Assembly: GCA_023100825.1 (NCBI GenBank) | Contig: CP095846.1 | Coordinates: 3,038,001 to 3,102,000 of the forward strand | Source: Nocardioidaceae bacterium SCSIO 66511 | GTDB lineage: Bacteria; Actinomycetota; Actinomycetes; Propionibacteriales; Nocardioidaceae | Direction: 5' to 3' | DNA length: 64,000 nt | Part shown: positions 34,791 to 43,541 of the stretch, piece after piece | How positions within the stretch are numbered: position 1 is the stretch's first letter | Layout: each line of letters begins with the position of its first letter | Translations under genes and position numbers: made by a program | Notes under the pieces: generated by a model | Database searches by the model: none | What the model was told of the DNA's origin: nothing | The model's input: the letters and a program-made list of their open reading frames with translations, nothing else

Positions 34791-35804
34791 CTAGGCCCAT
34801 TCGGACTTCGTCTCGCGGGTGATCAGCGACTTCAACATCTGTTCCGGACTCAGCTCACCGCGGATCAGCGCGGCCACATGGTCGACGATCGGCATGTCGA
34901 CGCCGTGTGCGGCGGCGAGCTGGGCGATCGCCTCGCACGATTTGACGCCCTCGGCGACCTGTCGGGTCGATGCGGCGACCTCGTCGACGGTCATGCCCTT
35001 ACCGAGCTTCTCACCGAACGTACGGTTGCGCGACAGCGGCGAACCGCAGCTCGCCACCAGGTCACCGAGACCCGCGAGCCCCGACAGCGTCTTGGGGTCG
35101 GCGCCCATTGCGGTCGCCAATCGAGCGGTCTCGGCAAGACCGCGGGTGATCACGGTCGCCTTGGCGTTGTCGCCGAAACCGAGCCCGGTTGCCATGCCGA
35201 CCGCCAGCGCGATGACGTTCTTCGTCGTCCCGCCGAGCTCACAGCCCACCACGTCGGTGTTGGTGTACGGCCGGAACGCCCGACTGTGGCAGCGGTCCTG
35301 TACGCGCGTCGCAACGTCGATGTCAGCGCAGGCGACGACGCTCGCGGCGGGTTCGCGGCGCGAGATCTCATGCGAGAGGTTGGGACCCGAGACGACTGCG
35401 ATCCGGTCGTCGCCGGCGCCGGTCAGTTCCGCGATGACCTCGCTCATCCGCTTGAGGCTGCCGAGCTCGACGCCCTTCATCAGGCTGACGATCACGGCGT
35501 CGTCTGCGATGAGGTGCGCCCAGCTCTCGAGGTTCGCCCGCAGCTGCTGCGACGGCACGGCGAGCACAACGAGGTCGGCACCGTCGAGTACGACGGCAGG
35601 GTCATGGCTGGCGAGCATTCCGTCCGGTAGTTCGATGCCCGGGAGGTACTCGGTGTTCTCGCGCTTCTCGTTGATCGCGTCGCACACCTCCTGCCGGCGC
35701 CCCCAGATGTGCACATCGTTGCCGGCGTCGGACAACACCAGCGAGAACGCCGTGCCCCAGGATCCCGCCCCGAGTACGGCGACCATCGGTCGGCTCGACG
35801 CCAT
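34791..35804 (-). CDS. gpsA: Glycerol-3-phosphate dehydrogenase [NAD(P)+]
   Basis: A 337-residue enzyme reducing dihydroxyacetone phosphate to sn-glycerol 3-phosphate for phospholipids. VLGAGSWGTAFSLVLSDAG is the dinucleotide site; SGPNLSHEI, CELGGTTKNVIALAVGM with the catalytic Lys, and GLAGLGDLVASC follow. The ATG at 35804 has GGAG five bases upstream; a GTG three bases earlier is possible. It overlaps the plsC stop, so both phospholipid steps are co-translated. Confidence 0.96.
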   Translation of the reverse strand: MASSRPMVAVLGAGSWGTAFSLVLSDAGNDVHIWGRRQEVCDAINEKRENTEYLPGIELPDGMLASHDPAVVLDGADLVVLAVPSQQLRANLESWAHLIADDAVIVSLMKGVELGSLKRMSEVIAELTGAGDDRIAVVSGPNLSHEISRREPAASVVACADIDVATRVQDRCHSRAFRPYTNTDVVGCELGGTTKNVIALAVGMATGLGFGDNAKATVITRGLAETARLATAMGADPKTLSGLAGLGDLVASCGSPLSRNRTFGEKLGKGMTVDEVAASTRQVAEGVKSCEAIAQLAAAHGVDMPIVDHVAALIRGELSPEQMLKSLITRETKSEWA

Positions 35805-36586
35805 CACGACTCCTTCTCGTCTCGATCATCGTCGGCTTCGTCCGTGCGCTTGTGCGCGGCCGGATCGTACGGTTCGGCGGGCGGCTTCTCGCCGCGGATG
35901 TCTCCGAGGAGTCTGCTGATCTCGCGCATCAACCGGTCCGTCGCCTCTCGTACGGTCGCCGGTGTCACGGGCTGGGCACGCAGATCGTCGAGGTCGAGCG
36001 GAGCGCCCATCGTGAACGACACTGTCTTGCGTGGGATGAGATGTGGCCGCTTGGTGTACGGGTACAGCACCTCGTTCGACCCCCACTGCGCAACGGGTAC
36101 GAGCGGGCAGCCGGTCTCGAGAGCGACGCGCGCGGCTCCGCTCTTGCCGCGCATCGGCCACAGGTCGGGATCGCGACTGATCGTGCCCTCGGGATAGAAG
36201 ATCACGCAGCCGCCGTCTCTGACGGCGTCTTCGGACGCCGCGAACGCGTCGGCAGCGGAACGCGTGTTGCGCAGCACCGGAATCTGCCCCGACACCCGCA
36301 TGATCCAGCCGAGCACGGGTACGTCGAACAGCCCTTGCTTGGCCAGAAACCTCGGCGACACGTCCATGTCGTACAGGAAATGCGACACCATCAACGGGTC
36401 GATGTGCGCTATGTGATTGATCGCGAGCACGAATCCACCGTCGGGCAGGTTCTCCTGGCCCTTCCAGCGGCGCCGCACAGCCACCATCAGAATCGGCCGG
36501 AGGATCAGACCGATGACTCGAATCGAGCGCCATCTGCGCCGTACGTCACGTGCCACCGATGCTCCTGTCGTTTCGTCCCCGTCCAC
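35804..36586 (-). CDS. plsC: 1-acyl-sn-glycerol-3-phosphate acyltransferase
   Basis: A 260-residue membrane-associated acyltransferase (PlsC domain). The HX4D motif is NHIAHID, the second motif FYPEGTISRD, with a third block VPVAQWGSNEVLYPY. The C-terminal 40 residues are acidic and disordered (DEADDDRDEKES). GTG start. Immediately upstream of gpsA and divergent from cofC, an order common in actinobacteria. Confidence 0.94.
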   Translation of the reverse strand: MDGDETTGASVARDVRRRWRSIRVIGLILRPILMVAVRRRWKGQENLPDGGFVLAINHIAHIDPLMVSHFLYDMDVSPRFLAKQGLFDVPVLGWIMRVSGQIPVLRNTRSAADAFAASEDAVRDGGCVIFYPEGTISRDPDLWPMRGKSGAARVALETGCPLVPVAQWGSNEVLYPYTKRPHLIPRKTVSFTMGAPLDLDDLRAQPVTPATVREATDRLMREISRLLGDIRGEKPPAEPYDPAAHKRTDEADDDRDEKES

Positions 36587-36673
36587 GTGTTGTTAGAGCG
36601 TAGGCCATTGCCGCTGCCGTCCGAGACAGCGCCGCGAGTCACGGCCAACCATCAGTACGGCACAATCGAACGA

Positions 36674-37351
36674 GTGACAGCCAACTCCGATGCCGGATGG
36701 ACCGTCATCATCCCGGCAAAAGCGGCCGAGCGCGCCAAGACCCGCCTCGCGCCGACGTACGAAGGTCTGCGCCCCTCGATGGCGCGCGCGTTCGCTCTCG
36801 ACACCATCCGCGCAACGTGTGAGTGCGACCGGGTCAACCGGGTCGTCGTCGTGACCGATGACGAGGTGCTCGGCGATACGGTACGCGGCTGGCGCGCCGT
36901 CACGGTTGTCGCCGATCCCGGTGGTGACCTCAACGCCGCGATCCGTGCCGGCGCCGACGCTGCGCCCGCCCGCGCACGCACGGCAGTCGTGCCCGCCGAT
37001 CTCCCAGCGCTCACTGCAACGATGTTGGCCAGCACCCTCGATCTCGCTGCACCACATGACCGTGCCGTCGTGGCCGACGGCGAAGGCGTCGGCACGACCT
37101 TGCTCAGCGCCCGTACGCCTGCACAGCTGAGGCCCGCGTACGGACCCGGCTCGTTCGCGGCCCATCGCGACAGTGGCGCGATCGTGATCGACATCAGAGC
37201 CGATGCAGGCATCCGCCGTGATGTCGACGTTCCCCGTCACCTCACCGAAGCGGCCATGCTCGGCGTCGGGCCATCGACCCGGCGAGTTCTCGAGCGCATC
37301 CGCAAACGCGAGGAGACCGAGCCCACAACGGACCCGGTCTCCTCGAGATGA
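36674..37351 (+). CDS. cofC: 2-phospho-L-lactate (phosphoenolpyruvate) guanylyltransferase
   Basis: A 225-residue nucleotidyltransferase of coenzyme F420 synthesis (CofC/FbiD), making lactyl- or enolpyruvyl-diphosphoguanosine. Features: TVIIPAKAAERAKTRLAP, VVVVTDDEVLGD, GGDLNAAIRAGAD, and AVVPADLPALT; late GPGSFAAH is typical. The GTG at 36674 fits the family N terminus. It indicates that the organism makes F420, although no other F420 gene is in the window. Confidence 0.92.
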   Translation: MTANSDAGWTVIIPAKAAERAKTRLAPTYEGLRPSMARAFALDTIRATCECDRVNRVVVVTDDEVLGDTVRGWRAVTVVADPGGDLNAAIRAGADAAPARARTAVVPADLPALTATMLASTLDLAAPHDRAVVADGEGVGTTLLSARTPAQLRPAYGPGSFAAHRDSGAIVIDIRADAGIRRDVDVPRHLTEAAMLGVGPSTRRVLERIRKREETEPTTDPVSSR

Positions 37352-37360
37352 TGCTCGGCG

Positions 37361-38029
37361 TCAGCGCTTTCGCGCTGTCGTCTTCTTCGCGGTGCTCTTC
37401 TTGGCTGGCGCCTTCTTCGCGGCCGTCTTCTTGGCCGTGGTCTTCTTGGCTGGCGCCTTCTTCGCGGCCGTCTTCTTGGCCGTGGTCTTCTTCGCGGGCG
37501 CCTTCTTGGCGGTGCTCTTCTTCGCAGCCGTCTTCTTCGCAGGCGACGCCTTCTTGGTCGTCGTCTTCTTGGCGGTGCTCTTCTTCGCAGCCGTCTTCTT
37601 CGCAGGCGACGCCTTCTTGGTCGTCGTCTTCTTCGCGGTGCTCTTCTTCGCAGCCGTCTTCTTGGCCGTGGTCTTCTTCGCAGGCGACGCCTTCTTCGCG
37701 GTCGTCTTCTTCGCAGCCGCCTTCTTCACCGTCGGCGGCTTCGGGAGCTTCTTCGCGCCAGACACGACATCCTTCAGCTCGGCTCCGGCTCGGAACTTCG
37801 GAACCGCCGTCTTCTTGGCTCGTACTCGTTCACCGGTTGCCGGATTACGAACCATTCGAGCCGGCCGGTTGACCTTCTCGAAAGCACCGAAACCGGTGAT
37901 GGCGACTTTCTCCCCCTTGCTGACCTCGCGGGCGATCGTGTCGATCACCGCGTCGAGCGCCTTGCCCGCCTGCTTCTTGTTGCCCTCGAAGTGGGCCGCG
38001 AGCGCTTCAATGAACTGACTCTTGTTCAC
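37361..38029 (-). CDS. hupB: HU-family DNA-binding protein with Lys/Ala-rich tail
   Basis: A 222-residue nucleoid protein. Residues 1-90 are a canonical HU domain ([32 protein letters not shown]). Residues about 105-222 are a repetitive, strongly basic tail of PAKK, TAKK and AAKK units, like the histone H1-type tails of mycobacterial HupB and streptomycete HupS. The tail DNA is itself repetitive and gives a false hydrophobic frame on the plus strand. The GTG start has AAGGGAAG upstream. It is tail to tail with cofC. Confidence 0.95.
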   Translation of the reverse strand: MNKSQFIEALAAHFEGNKKQAGKALDAVIDTIAREVSKGEKVAITGFGAFEKVNRPARMVRNPATGERVRAKKTAVPKFRAGAELKDVVSGAKKLPKPPTVKKAAAKKTTAKKASPAKKTTAKKTAAKKSTAKKTTTKKASPAKKTAAKKSTAKKTTTKKASPAKKTAAKKSTAKKAPAKKTTAKKTAAKKAPAKKTTAKKTAAKKAPAKKSTAKKTTARKR

Positions 38030-38138
38030 TGTCTTCCCTTCCCGTGAACTCGGCCGAGCGCGCGCCCGACTCACAAGTGACCGTAAGCAATACACGGCGC
38101 ATAGACAATCACCGTACGGCGTTTCGCCATGGTGTGTT

Positions 38139-38165
38139 GCGATCTGAGTTAGCGCCTCAGATCGC
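38139..38165. other. Perfect 10-bp hairpin upstream of hupB
   Basis: GCGATCTGAG (38139-38148) and CTCAGATCGC (38156-38165) are perfect inverted copies with a seven-base spacer, 110-136 bases before the hupB start. It could be an operator or a second terminator after leuD. The rest of this 214-base gap is AT-rich and holds no gene. Confidence 0.5.
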
Positions 38166-38207
38166 CGTATCGGGCGGAGAATCCATTCGGAAAGCAGAAT
38201 GAAAATG

Positions 38208-38237
38208 CTCAGGTTACATAAATAGTTGAAACCTGAG
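38208..38237 (-). terminator. leuCD terminator
   Basis: CTCAGGTT and AACCTGAG pair over eight bases with a 14-base loop, seven bases after the leuD stop. On the minus strand it is followed by CATTTTCATTC. Confidence 0.7.
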
Positions 38238-38243
38238 GACCGG

Positions 38244-38852
38244 TCATACTCCGACTGTCGTCACAGGTTTGTACGCGGGGCGGTTCGACTCGTACGTAGC
38301 GACATCTTCTTCATGCGACAGGGTGATTGCGATGTCGTCGAGGCCCTCGAGCAGTCGCCAACGTGTGTAATCGTCGATGTCGAAGGAGTCTTCGAGCCGA
38401 TCCGGACCCTCACCGACGCGGATCGTTCGCTCGATGAGGTCGACCGTTACCTCCGTGCCGGGGGCGTCCTCGAGCCGGCGCCAGATGTCTCGCACAGTCT
38501 TGTCGTCGACCTGAGCAGCGAGCAGCCCGGCCTTGCCGGAGTTGCCCCGGAAGATGTCGCCGAAGCGCGAAGCGATCACAACCCGGAAACCGTAGTTCTG
38601 CAATGCCCAGACTGCATGCTCACGAGACGATCCGGTGCCGAAGTCGGGGCCCGCGACCAGCACACTGCCGTTCGCGTACGCCGGATCGTTCAGGACGAAC
38701 TCCGGATCATTGCGCCATGCGGCGAAGAGGCCGTCCTCGAAGCCCGATCGCGTTACACGCTTGAGGTAGACGGCAGGAATGATCTGGTCGGTGTCGACAT
38801 TGCTCCGCCGCAGCGGTACGCCGACGCCGGAGTGGGTTTCGAACTTGTCCAT
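38244..38852 (-). CDS. leuD: 3-isopropylmalate dehydratase small subunit
   Basis: A 202-residue swivel-domain subunit of isopropylmalate isomerase. It shows [34 protein letters not shown] and [13 protein letters not shown]. The start [11 protein letters not shown] at 38852 fits the family; a GTG six bases earlier is an alternative. GGAG lies upstream. It follows leuC by 18 bases and completes the second step of leucine synthesis. Confidence 0.96.
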   Translation of the reverse strand: MDKFETHSGVGVPLRRSNVDTDQIIPAVYLKRVTRSGFEDGLFAAWRNDPEFVLNDPAYANGSVLVAGPDFGTGSSREHAVWALQNYGFRVVIASRFGDIFRGNSGKAGLLAAQVDDKTVRDIWRRLEDAPGTEVTVDLIERTIRVGEGPDRLEDSFDIDDYTRWRLLEGLDDIAITLSHEEDVATYESNRPAYKPVTTVGV

Positions 38853-38870
38853 TGTCACGTGCTCCTGACG

Positions 38871-40292
38871 TCAGCTGTTGCTGAGTTGGTCGGTACGAAG
38901 ATCGGACGGCGCGGCGAGGTGACCGAGAACCGCTGTTGCGACAGCGACCTGCGGCGAAACCAAGTGCGTACGACCGCCCTTGCCTTGTCGACCCTCGAAG
39001 TTGCGGTTGGACGTCGATGCGCTGCGCTCCCCCGGGGAGAGCTGATCGGGGTTCATGCCAAGGCACATGGAGCAACCGGCACCGCGCCATTCGGCGCCGG
39101 CGTTCTTGAACACCACGTCGAGGCCTTCGTCCTCGGCCTGCAGACGTACGCGCGCCGAACCCGGCACGACCAGCAGACGGGTGTCGGGGTCTACCTGGTG
39201 ACCCTCGATGATCTGCGCGGCGGTCCGAAGGTCTTCCATCCGACCGTTGGTGCAGGACCCCACGAAGACCGTGTCCACCTTGATGTCTCGAAGGGGCGTA
39301 CCTGGTTCGAGCGCCATGTACTCCAGCGCGCGCTCGGTCGCGATCCGCTCGTTGGCGTCGTCGAAGTCGTCGGGCGACGGAACCGTCGAGCCGAGCGGCC
39401 TGCCCTGCCCGGGGTTCGTACCCCAGGTGACGAACGGCGTCAGGGATGACGCGTCGATGGTCACCTCGCGATCGAACTCGGCGTCGGGGTCGGTCGCGAG
39501 ACCACGCCAGTACGCGACCGCGTCGTCCCACTGCTCGCCCTTCGGCGCGTGCTCACGCCCCTCGAGGTAGGCGAACGTCGTCTCGTCGGGAGCGATCATT
39601 CCGGCCTTCGCGCCCCATTCGATCGACATGTTGCAGATCGTCATCCGCGCTTCCATCGACAGCTCGCGGATCGCCTGGCCGCGGTACTCGACGATGTAGC
39701 CCTGACCGCCGCCGGTGGACTCCTGGGCGATCAGCGCGAGCACGAGGTCCTTCGCCGAGACGTCGTCCGGCAGCGACCCCTCGACGTTGACCGCCATGGT
39801 CTTCGGCCGCGCCTGCGGGAGCGTCTGCGTCGCGAGCACATGCTCGACCTCGCTCGTACCGATGCCGAACGCGAGCGCTCCGAACGCACCATGTGTCGAG
39901 GTATGGGAGTCGCCGCATACGACGGTGGTGCCCGGTTGGGTCAGCCCGAGCTGCGGTCCGACGACGTGCACGATTCCCTGGTCGACGTCGCCGAGCGGAG
40001 CCAGGCGTACGCCGAACTCCTCGCAGTTGCGCCGCAGCGTCTCGACCTGCGTACGAGAGACCGGATCGGCGATCGGCTTGTCGACATCGATCGTCGGAAC
40101 GTTGTGGTCCTCGGTAGCGAGCGTGAGGTCAGTGCGGCGCACTCGTCTGCCCGCGAGCCGAAGGCCCTCGAACGCCTGCGGGCTCGTCACCTCGTGTACG
40201 AGATGCAGATCGATGAAAAGCAGGTCTGGTTCGCCGTCGGCGCTTCGGACCACGTGCTCGTCCCATACCTTCTCTGCGAGGGTTCTGCCCAT
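38871..40292 (-). CDS. leuC: 3-isopropylmalate dehydratase large subunit
   Basis: A 473-residue aconitase-family subunit converting 2- to 3-isopropylmalate. The 4Fe-4S ligands are visible in FVGSCTNGR and [30 protein letters not shown] and RNFEGRQG are further landmarks. The start [15 protein letters not shown] at 40292 has AAGGAG upstream; the open frame further up belongs to the divergent promoter region. Expected to be controlled by the adjacent NdgR regulator. Confidence 0.97.
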   Translation of the reverse strand: MGRTLAEKVWDEHVVRSADGEPDLLFIDLHLVHEVTSPQAFEGLRLAGRRVRRTDLTLATEDHNVPTIDVDKPIADPVSRTQVETLRRNCEEFGVRLAPLGDVDQGIVHVVGPQLGLTQPGTTVVCGDSHTSTHGAFGALAFGIGTSEVEHVLATQTLPQARPKTMAVNVEGSLPDDVSAKDLVLALIAQESTGGGQGYIVEYRGQAIRELSMEARMTICNMSIEWGAKAGMIAPDETTFAYLEGREHAPKGEQWDDAVAYWRGLATDPDAEFDREVTIDASSLTPFVTWGTNPGQGRPLGSTVPSPDDFDDANERIATERALEYMALEPGTPLRDIKVDTVFVGSCTNGRMEDLRTAAQIIEGHQVDPDTRLLVVPGSARVRLQAEDEGLDVVFKNAGAEWRGAGCSMCLGMNPDQLSPGERSASTSNRNFEGRQGKGGRTHLVSPQVAVATAVLGHLAAPSDLRTDQLSNS

Positions 40293-40339
40293 CGGTTCTG
40301 CTCCTTGGAAGAGTTGTCTGACTCGCACTCGTGTCGCAC

Positions 40340-40368
40340 TTGCATTCCAGTATGCGAGACGGCAGTAT
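40340..40368 (+). promoter_or_regulatory. Candidate ndgR promoter (leaderless), overlapping the leuC control region
   Basis: TTGCAT (40340-40345) and CAGTAT (40363-40368) are 17 bases apart, and the -10 ends six bases before the ndgR ATG, so the transcript may be leaderless. The 82-base divergent gap also contains CGCACT twice and CTCGCA/TGCGAG inverted copies, possible NdgR contacts. Confidence 0.4.
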
Positions 40369-40374
40369 CGAGGC

Positions 40375-41094
40375 ATGGACAACTCTAGCGGAGTCGGCGT
40401 TCTTGATAAAGCCGCACTCGTGCTTACTGCACTCGAGTCGGGACCGGCGACACTCGCGGGGCTCGTCACGAACACCGGCCTTGCCCGCCCGACGGCACAC
40501 CGACTCGCGGTTGCGCTCGAGCATCACCGGTTGGTCGCTCGCGATATGCAGGGCCGTTTCATACTCGGGCCACGACTCTCCGAGCTGTCCGCAGCCGCGG
40601 GCGAAGACCGGCTCCTCGCCGCCGCGGGTCCGGTGCTCGCACGCCTGCGCGACATCACCGGCGAGTCGGCTCAGCTCTTCCGCCGCCAGGGCGACGTACG
40701 CGTGTGTGTCGCGGCCGCCGAACGCCCCACCGGCTTGCGCGACACAGTGCCGGTCGGCAGCCAGCTGACCATGACGGCCGGGTCCGCAGCGCAGATTCTC
40801 CTTGCCTGGGAGGATCCTGAGCGGATGAACCGCGGGCTGCAGAACTCCGCGTTCTCCGCCGCGGCGCTGGCCGGCGTACGCAGGCGAGGCTGGTCACAGA
40901 GCGTCGGTGAGCGTGAGGCAGGCATCGGATCGGTGTCGGCAGCGGTCAGATCGCCGTCTGGCAAGGTGATTGCTGCCGTGTCCGTATCGGGTCCGCTCGA
41001 GCGGCTTTCTCGCCAGCCCGGCCGTATTCATGCACCTGCTGTGGTCGCTGCAGCCGAGCGACTCAGCCAGTCGCTGCGTCGCACCGGAGACTGA
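40375..41094 (+). CDS. ndgR: IclR-family regulator NdgR/LtbR
   Basis: A 239-residue regulator divergent from leuC. The winged helix is at residues 10-70 ([22 protein letters not shown] in parts); the IclR effector domain covers 85-235 ([36 protein letters not shown]). In Streptomyces (NdgR) and Corynebacterium (LtbR), the ortholog at this position controls leuCD and other branched-chain and sulfur amino acid genes. Confidence 0.92.
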   Translation: MDNSSGVGVLDKAALVLTALESGPATLAGLVTNTGLARPTAHRLAVALEHHRLVARDMQGRFILGPRLSELSAAAGEDRLLAAAGPVLARLRDITGESAQLFRRQGDVRVCVAAAERPTGLRDTVPVGSQLTMTAGSAAQILLAWEDPERMNRGLQNSAFSAAALAGVRRRGWSQSVGEREAGIGSVSAAVRSPSGKVIAAVSVSGPLERLSRQPGRIHAPAVVAAAERLSQSLRRTGD

Positions 41095-41105
41095 CCGCCG
41101 CCGCG

Positions 41106-42044
41106 CTAGCGACTCAACACCTCGTACGCTGCGGCCGCGACGGCGAGATCCTGCCACGACATTCCGGTGCCCTTGAACACGGCCGGACGGTCATTCGGTA
41201 CGTGCGCGTCTCCCCGCACGAGATCGCGAAGCGTTGTCGTTGCGGCGATGTCGAGCACGCCATCCGCCGCCGCGAGTACAACATCGCCGGCCTCCCGGCG
41301 AGCTGTGTCGTGGTCCTCGACGATGACGGTGCTACGACCCATCAGTGCGGCATCGACCTCACGATGGTCGGGCGTGTGCGCACCGATCGCAAGCACGCAA
41401 GCGTTCTGGCGTACGAGCGCACCGTCGAACAGCGGCGTCGCGGCCGTGGTCGCACACGCGATGACGTCGGCCTCGCGTACGTCGTCCACCTCACCTGCGG
41501 AAGCATCGAACCCCTTGTGCCGAAGGTCGTCGGCGAGTGCGTCGGCCTTCGAACGGTCGCGTCCGACGATCCGTACGCTCCCGATGTCTCGGATCGCCCC
41601 GAGCGCCTCGACGTGACCGCCTCCCTGCGGACCGCTGCCGAACACCACAAGCCGGTCGATCCGCTCAGGTGTCAACGCTCTTGCGGCAGCCGCCGACACG
41701 GCAGGCGTACGTAGCGTGGTCAGCGCGGTGCCGTCGAGGAGCGCAACCGGCGACAGCGTCGCCTGGTCGAACAGCACGTACACCGCTTGGATGCGGGGCA
41801 GCCCTCGTGCCGGGTTGTCGGGCGCGACCGTCGCGAGTTTGACCCCCGCGTACGCCCCGCCTGAGGACGGCATCAGCAACAGCTGACCGGCAGCTGCCTC
41901 GACGAACGACCGCGCCGGGTCACTCGCTGGGTCGACGTCGCCGCGCAGCGCTTCCTCGATCGACTCGACCGCGGCAGCGTACGGAACGGCTCGGGTGATC
42001 TCGTCGGCCGAGTAGGTCGGCAGGTCGGCGAATGCTGTGCTCAT
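41106..42044 (-). CDS. Ornithine cyclodeaminase / mu-crystallin family reductase
   Basis: A 312-residue NAD(P)-binding protein. Near the N terminus is GAYAGVKLATVAP with the conserved Lys; ALLDGTALTTLRTPAVSA and the Rossmann loop VVFGSGPQGGGHVEAL follow. Relatives include ornithine cyclodeaminase, ketimine reductases and delta-1-pyrroline-2-carboxylate reductase. Its ATG overlaps the stop of a proline racemase-family gene, which favours the pyrroline-2-carboxylate reductase role in hydroxyproline or proline-type metabolism. The start MSTAFADLP at 42044 is set by that coupling. Confidence 0.87.
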   Translation of the reverse strand: MSTAFADLPTYSADEITRAVPYAAAVESIEEALRGDVDPASDPARSFVEAAAGQLLLMPSSGGAYAGVKLATVAPDNPARGLPRIQAVYVLFDQATLSPVALLDGTALTTLRTPAVSAAAARALTPERIDRLVVFGSGPQGGGHVEALGAIRDIGSVRIVGRDRSKADALADDLRHKGFDASAGEVDDVREADVIACATTAATPLFDGALVRQNACVLAIGAHTPDHREVDAALMGRSTVIVEDHDTARREAGDVVLAAADGVLDIAATTTLRDLVRGDAHVPNDRPAVFKGTGMSWQDLAVAAAAYEVLSR

Positions 42045-43039
42045 CTCAGCGTGAATCCCGTCTGCAGTGGGTCGTCTGGGTCGAGTACGAATAGGTGCTC
42101 GCCCGTACGGTACGCCGAGCCGGTCACCTCGGGCACGACCGTGCCCGGCTCCGACCCCGCAGACCCTGTTGCCGTGAATCGAGAGCCGATGATCGAATCG
42201 TGCGTCAGCGTCTCGCCAGAGCCGAGCGACCCGTCGTCGACGAGCAGCGCAACGCGGGCGCCAGTGCCCGATCCGCACGGTGAGCGGTCGACCTCTCCGT
42301 CTGCGAACACGGTGACGTTGCGCTGATGCGGCCCATGCTCGGTACGACCGAGATCGTCGTACAGGATCGTGCCGTAGATGCCCGACAGGCGCGCGTCGCT
42401 GCGATGCTCTGCATACGGGGAGCCTGCGAGTAGGGCCTTCACCTCCCGACCGAACGCGATCAGGTCGGCGTACTCACCCGGGACGACCGCGAGGCCGGCG
42501 TCGCGCGCCGCGACGGATGCATAGATCGCACCGCCGAAGCTCACGTCGACGTCGATCGATCCCCTCGACGTCGCGAGCGTCACCCCGCGCGCGATCACGT
42601 AGGAGTCGACATTCCGGAAGGTCACGGAGTGGATACGACCGGCCCGACGGTGGACGGTGCCGACGACTCGACCCGACGGTACGTCGATCGTGACCTCGGT
42701 GTCGCCGTCTGGTGGAGCGTTCAACGCACCGGTCTCAACCGCCCAGGTGGCAAGGGCAATCGTCCCGTGACCGCAGGCGGTCGAGTAGCCGTCCTTATGC
42801 CAGAACACCACGCCGAGGTCGGCATCGTCGTCATCCGGATCGACCACGAAACAGCCGTACATGTCAGCGTGCCCGCGCGGCTCGTGGACGAGCAGCCTTC
42901 GTACCAGATCGGCGTCGGCGTCACCCTGCGCGTACACGCGTCGTTCGGCAACGGTCGCGCCGCTGAGCTCGGGCGCACCGTCAGTGACGATCCGGAACGG
43001 CTCACCCGCCGTGTGGTAGTCGATCGTGTGGATGCGCAT
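42041..43039 (-). CDS. Proline racemase / hydroxyproline epimerase family protein
   Basis: A 332-residue cofactor-free enzyme. Both catalytic Cys positions are filled: ACGHG (about residue 92) and DRSPCGSGTGA (about residue 254). Two Cys are the mark of racemases or 2-epimerases, while trans-3-hydroxyproline dehydratases have Thr at the second site. The start MRIHTIDYHTAGEPFR at 43039 is typical. Coupled by ATGA to the OCD-family reductase. Likely substrates are hydroxyproline or a related imino acid. Confidence 0.88.
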   Translation of the reverse strand: MRIHTIDYHTAGEPFRIVTDGAPELSGATVAERRVYAQGDADADLVRRLLVHEPRGHADMYGCFVVDPDDDDADLGVVFWHKDGYSTACGHGTIALATWAVETGALNAPPDGDTEVTIDVPSGRVVGTVHRRAGRIHSVTFRNVDSYVIARGVTLATSRGSIDVDVSFGGAIYASVAARDAGLAVVPGEYADLIAFGREVKALLAGSPYAEHRSDARLSGIYGTILYDDLGRTEHGPHQRNVTVFADGEVDRSPCGSGTGARVALLVDDGSLGSGETLTHDSIIGSRFTATGSAGSEPGTVVPEVTGSAYRTGEHLFVLDPDDPLQTGFTLR

Positions 43040-43064
43040 GGCGCCGATCGTACGTGCCGTGCGC

Positions 43065-43541
43065 TCAGAACAGCGTGTCTTCTCGCCCCTGTGACTCCAG
43101 CTGCAGGAGCAGCCGCTTGTTGTCGAGACCACCGCCGTAGCCGGTGAGCGATCCGTCGGCGCCGATCACTCGGTGACACGGGACGACGATGGAGATGGGG
43201 TTTGAGCCGTTGGCCAGGCCGACCGCCCTGGATGCCGACAGCGGAAGGCCGAGCCGCGTCGCGACCTCGCCGTAGCTGGTTGTCTCGCCGTAGCGGATGT
43301 TCAGCAACTCGCCCCAGACCCGGCGTTGGAAGTCCGTGCCGGCAGGATCGAGCGGTAGGTCGAACTCGTTGCGCTCACCGGCGAAGTACGCATCGAGCTG
43401 GCGTTGCGCCTCCAGCAGGATCGGCGAGTCCGACGGCTCCTCGGGCTCGCGTACGAACATCACCTCGGTGAGGTTTCGGCCGTCGGTACGCAGGCGCAGG
43501 GGTCCGACAGGCGATGTCATCACCAGTTGCGACTCACTCAT
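43065..43541 (-). CDS. ogt: Methylated-DNA--protein-cysteine methyltransferase
   Basis: A 158-residue suicide repair protein that removes O6-methyl from guanine. The acceptor Cys is in IVVPCHRVIG; FQRRVWGELLNIRYGETTSYGE (in parts) is the recognition helix region and YGGGLDNKRLLLQLE the end. Its ATG overlaps the Ada-AlkA stop (ATGA), forming a two-gene alkylation-repair operon. Confidence 0.96.
   Translation of the reverse strand: MSESQLVMTSPVGPLRLRTDGRNLTEVMFVREPEEPSDSPILLEAQRQLDAYFAGERNEFDLPLDPAGTDFQRRVWGELLNIRYGETTSYGEVATRLGLPLSASRAVGLANGSNPISIVVPCHRVIGADGSLTGYGGGLDNKRLLLQLESQGREDTLF

Noticed and set aside
37203-38018. A 271-codon plus-strand frame rich in Phe/Ala/Val that looks like a membrane protein
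   Set aside because: It is the antisense of the Lys/Ala-rich hupB tail; AAG and GCC repeats read as Phe, Leu, Ala and Val on the other strand. hupB has a true HU domain.
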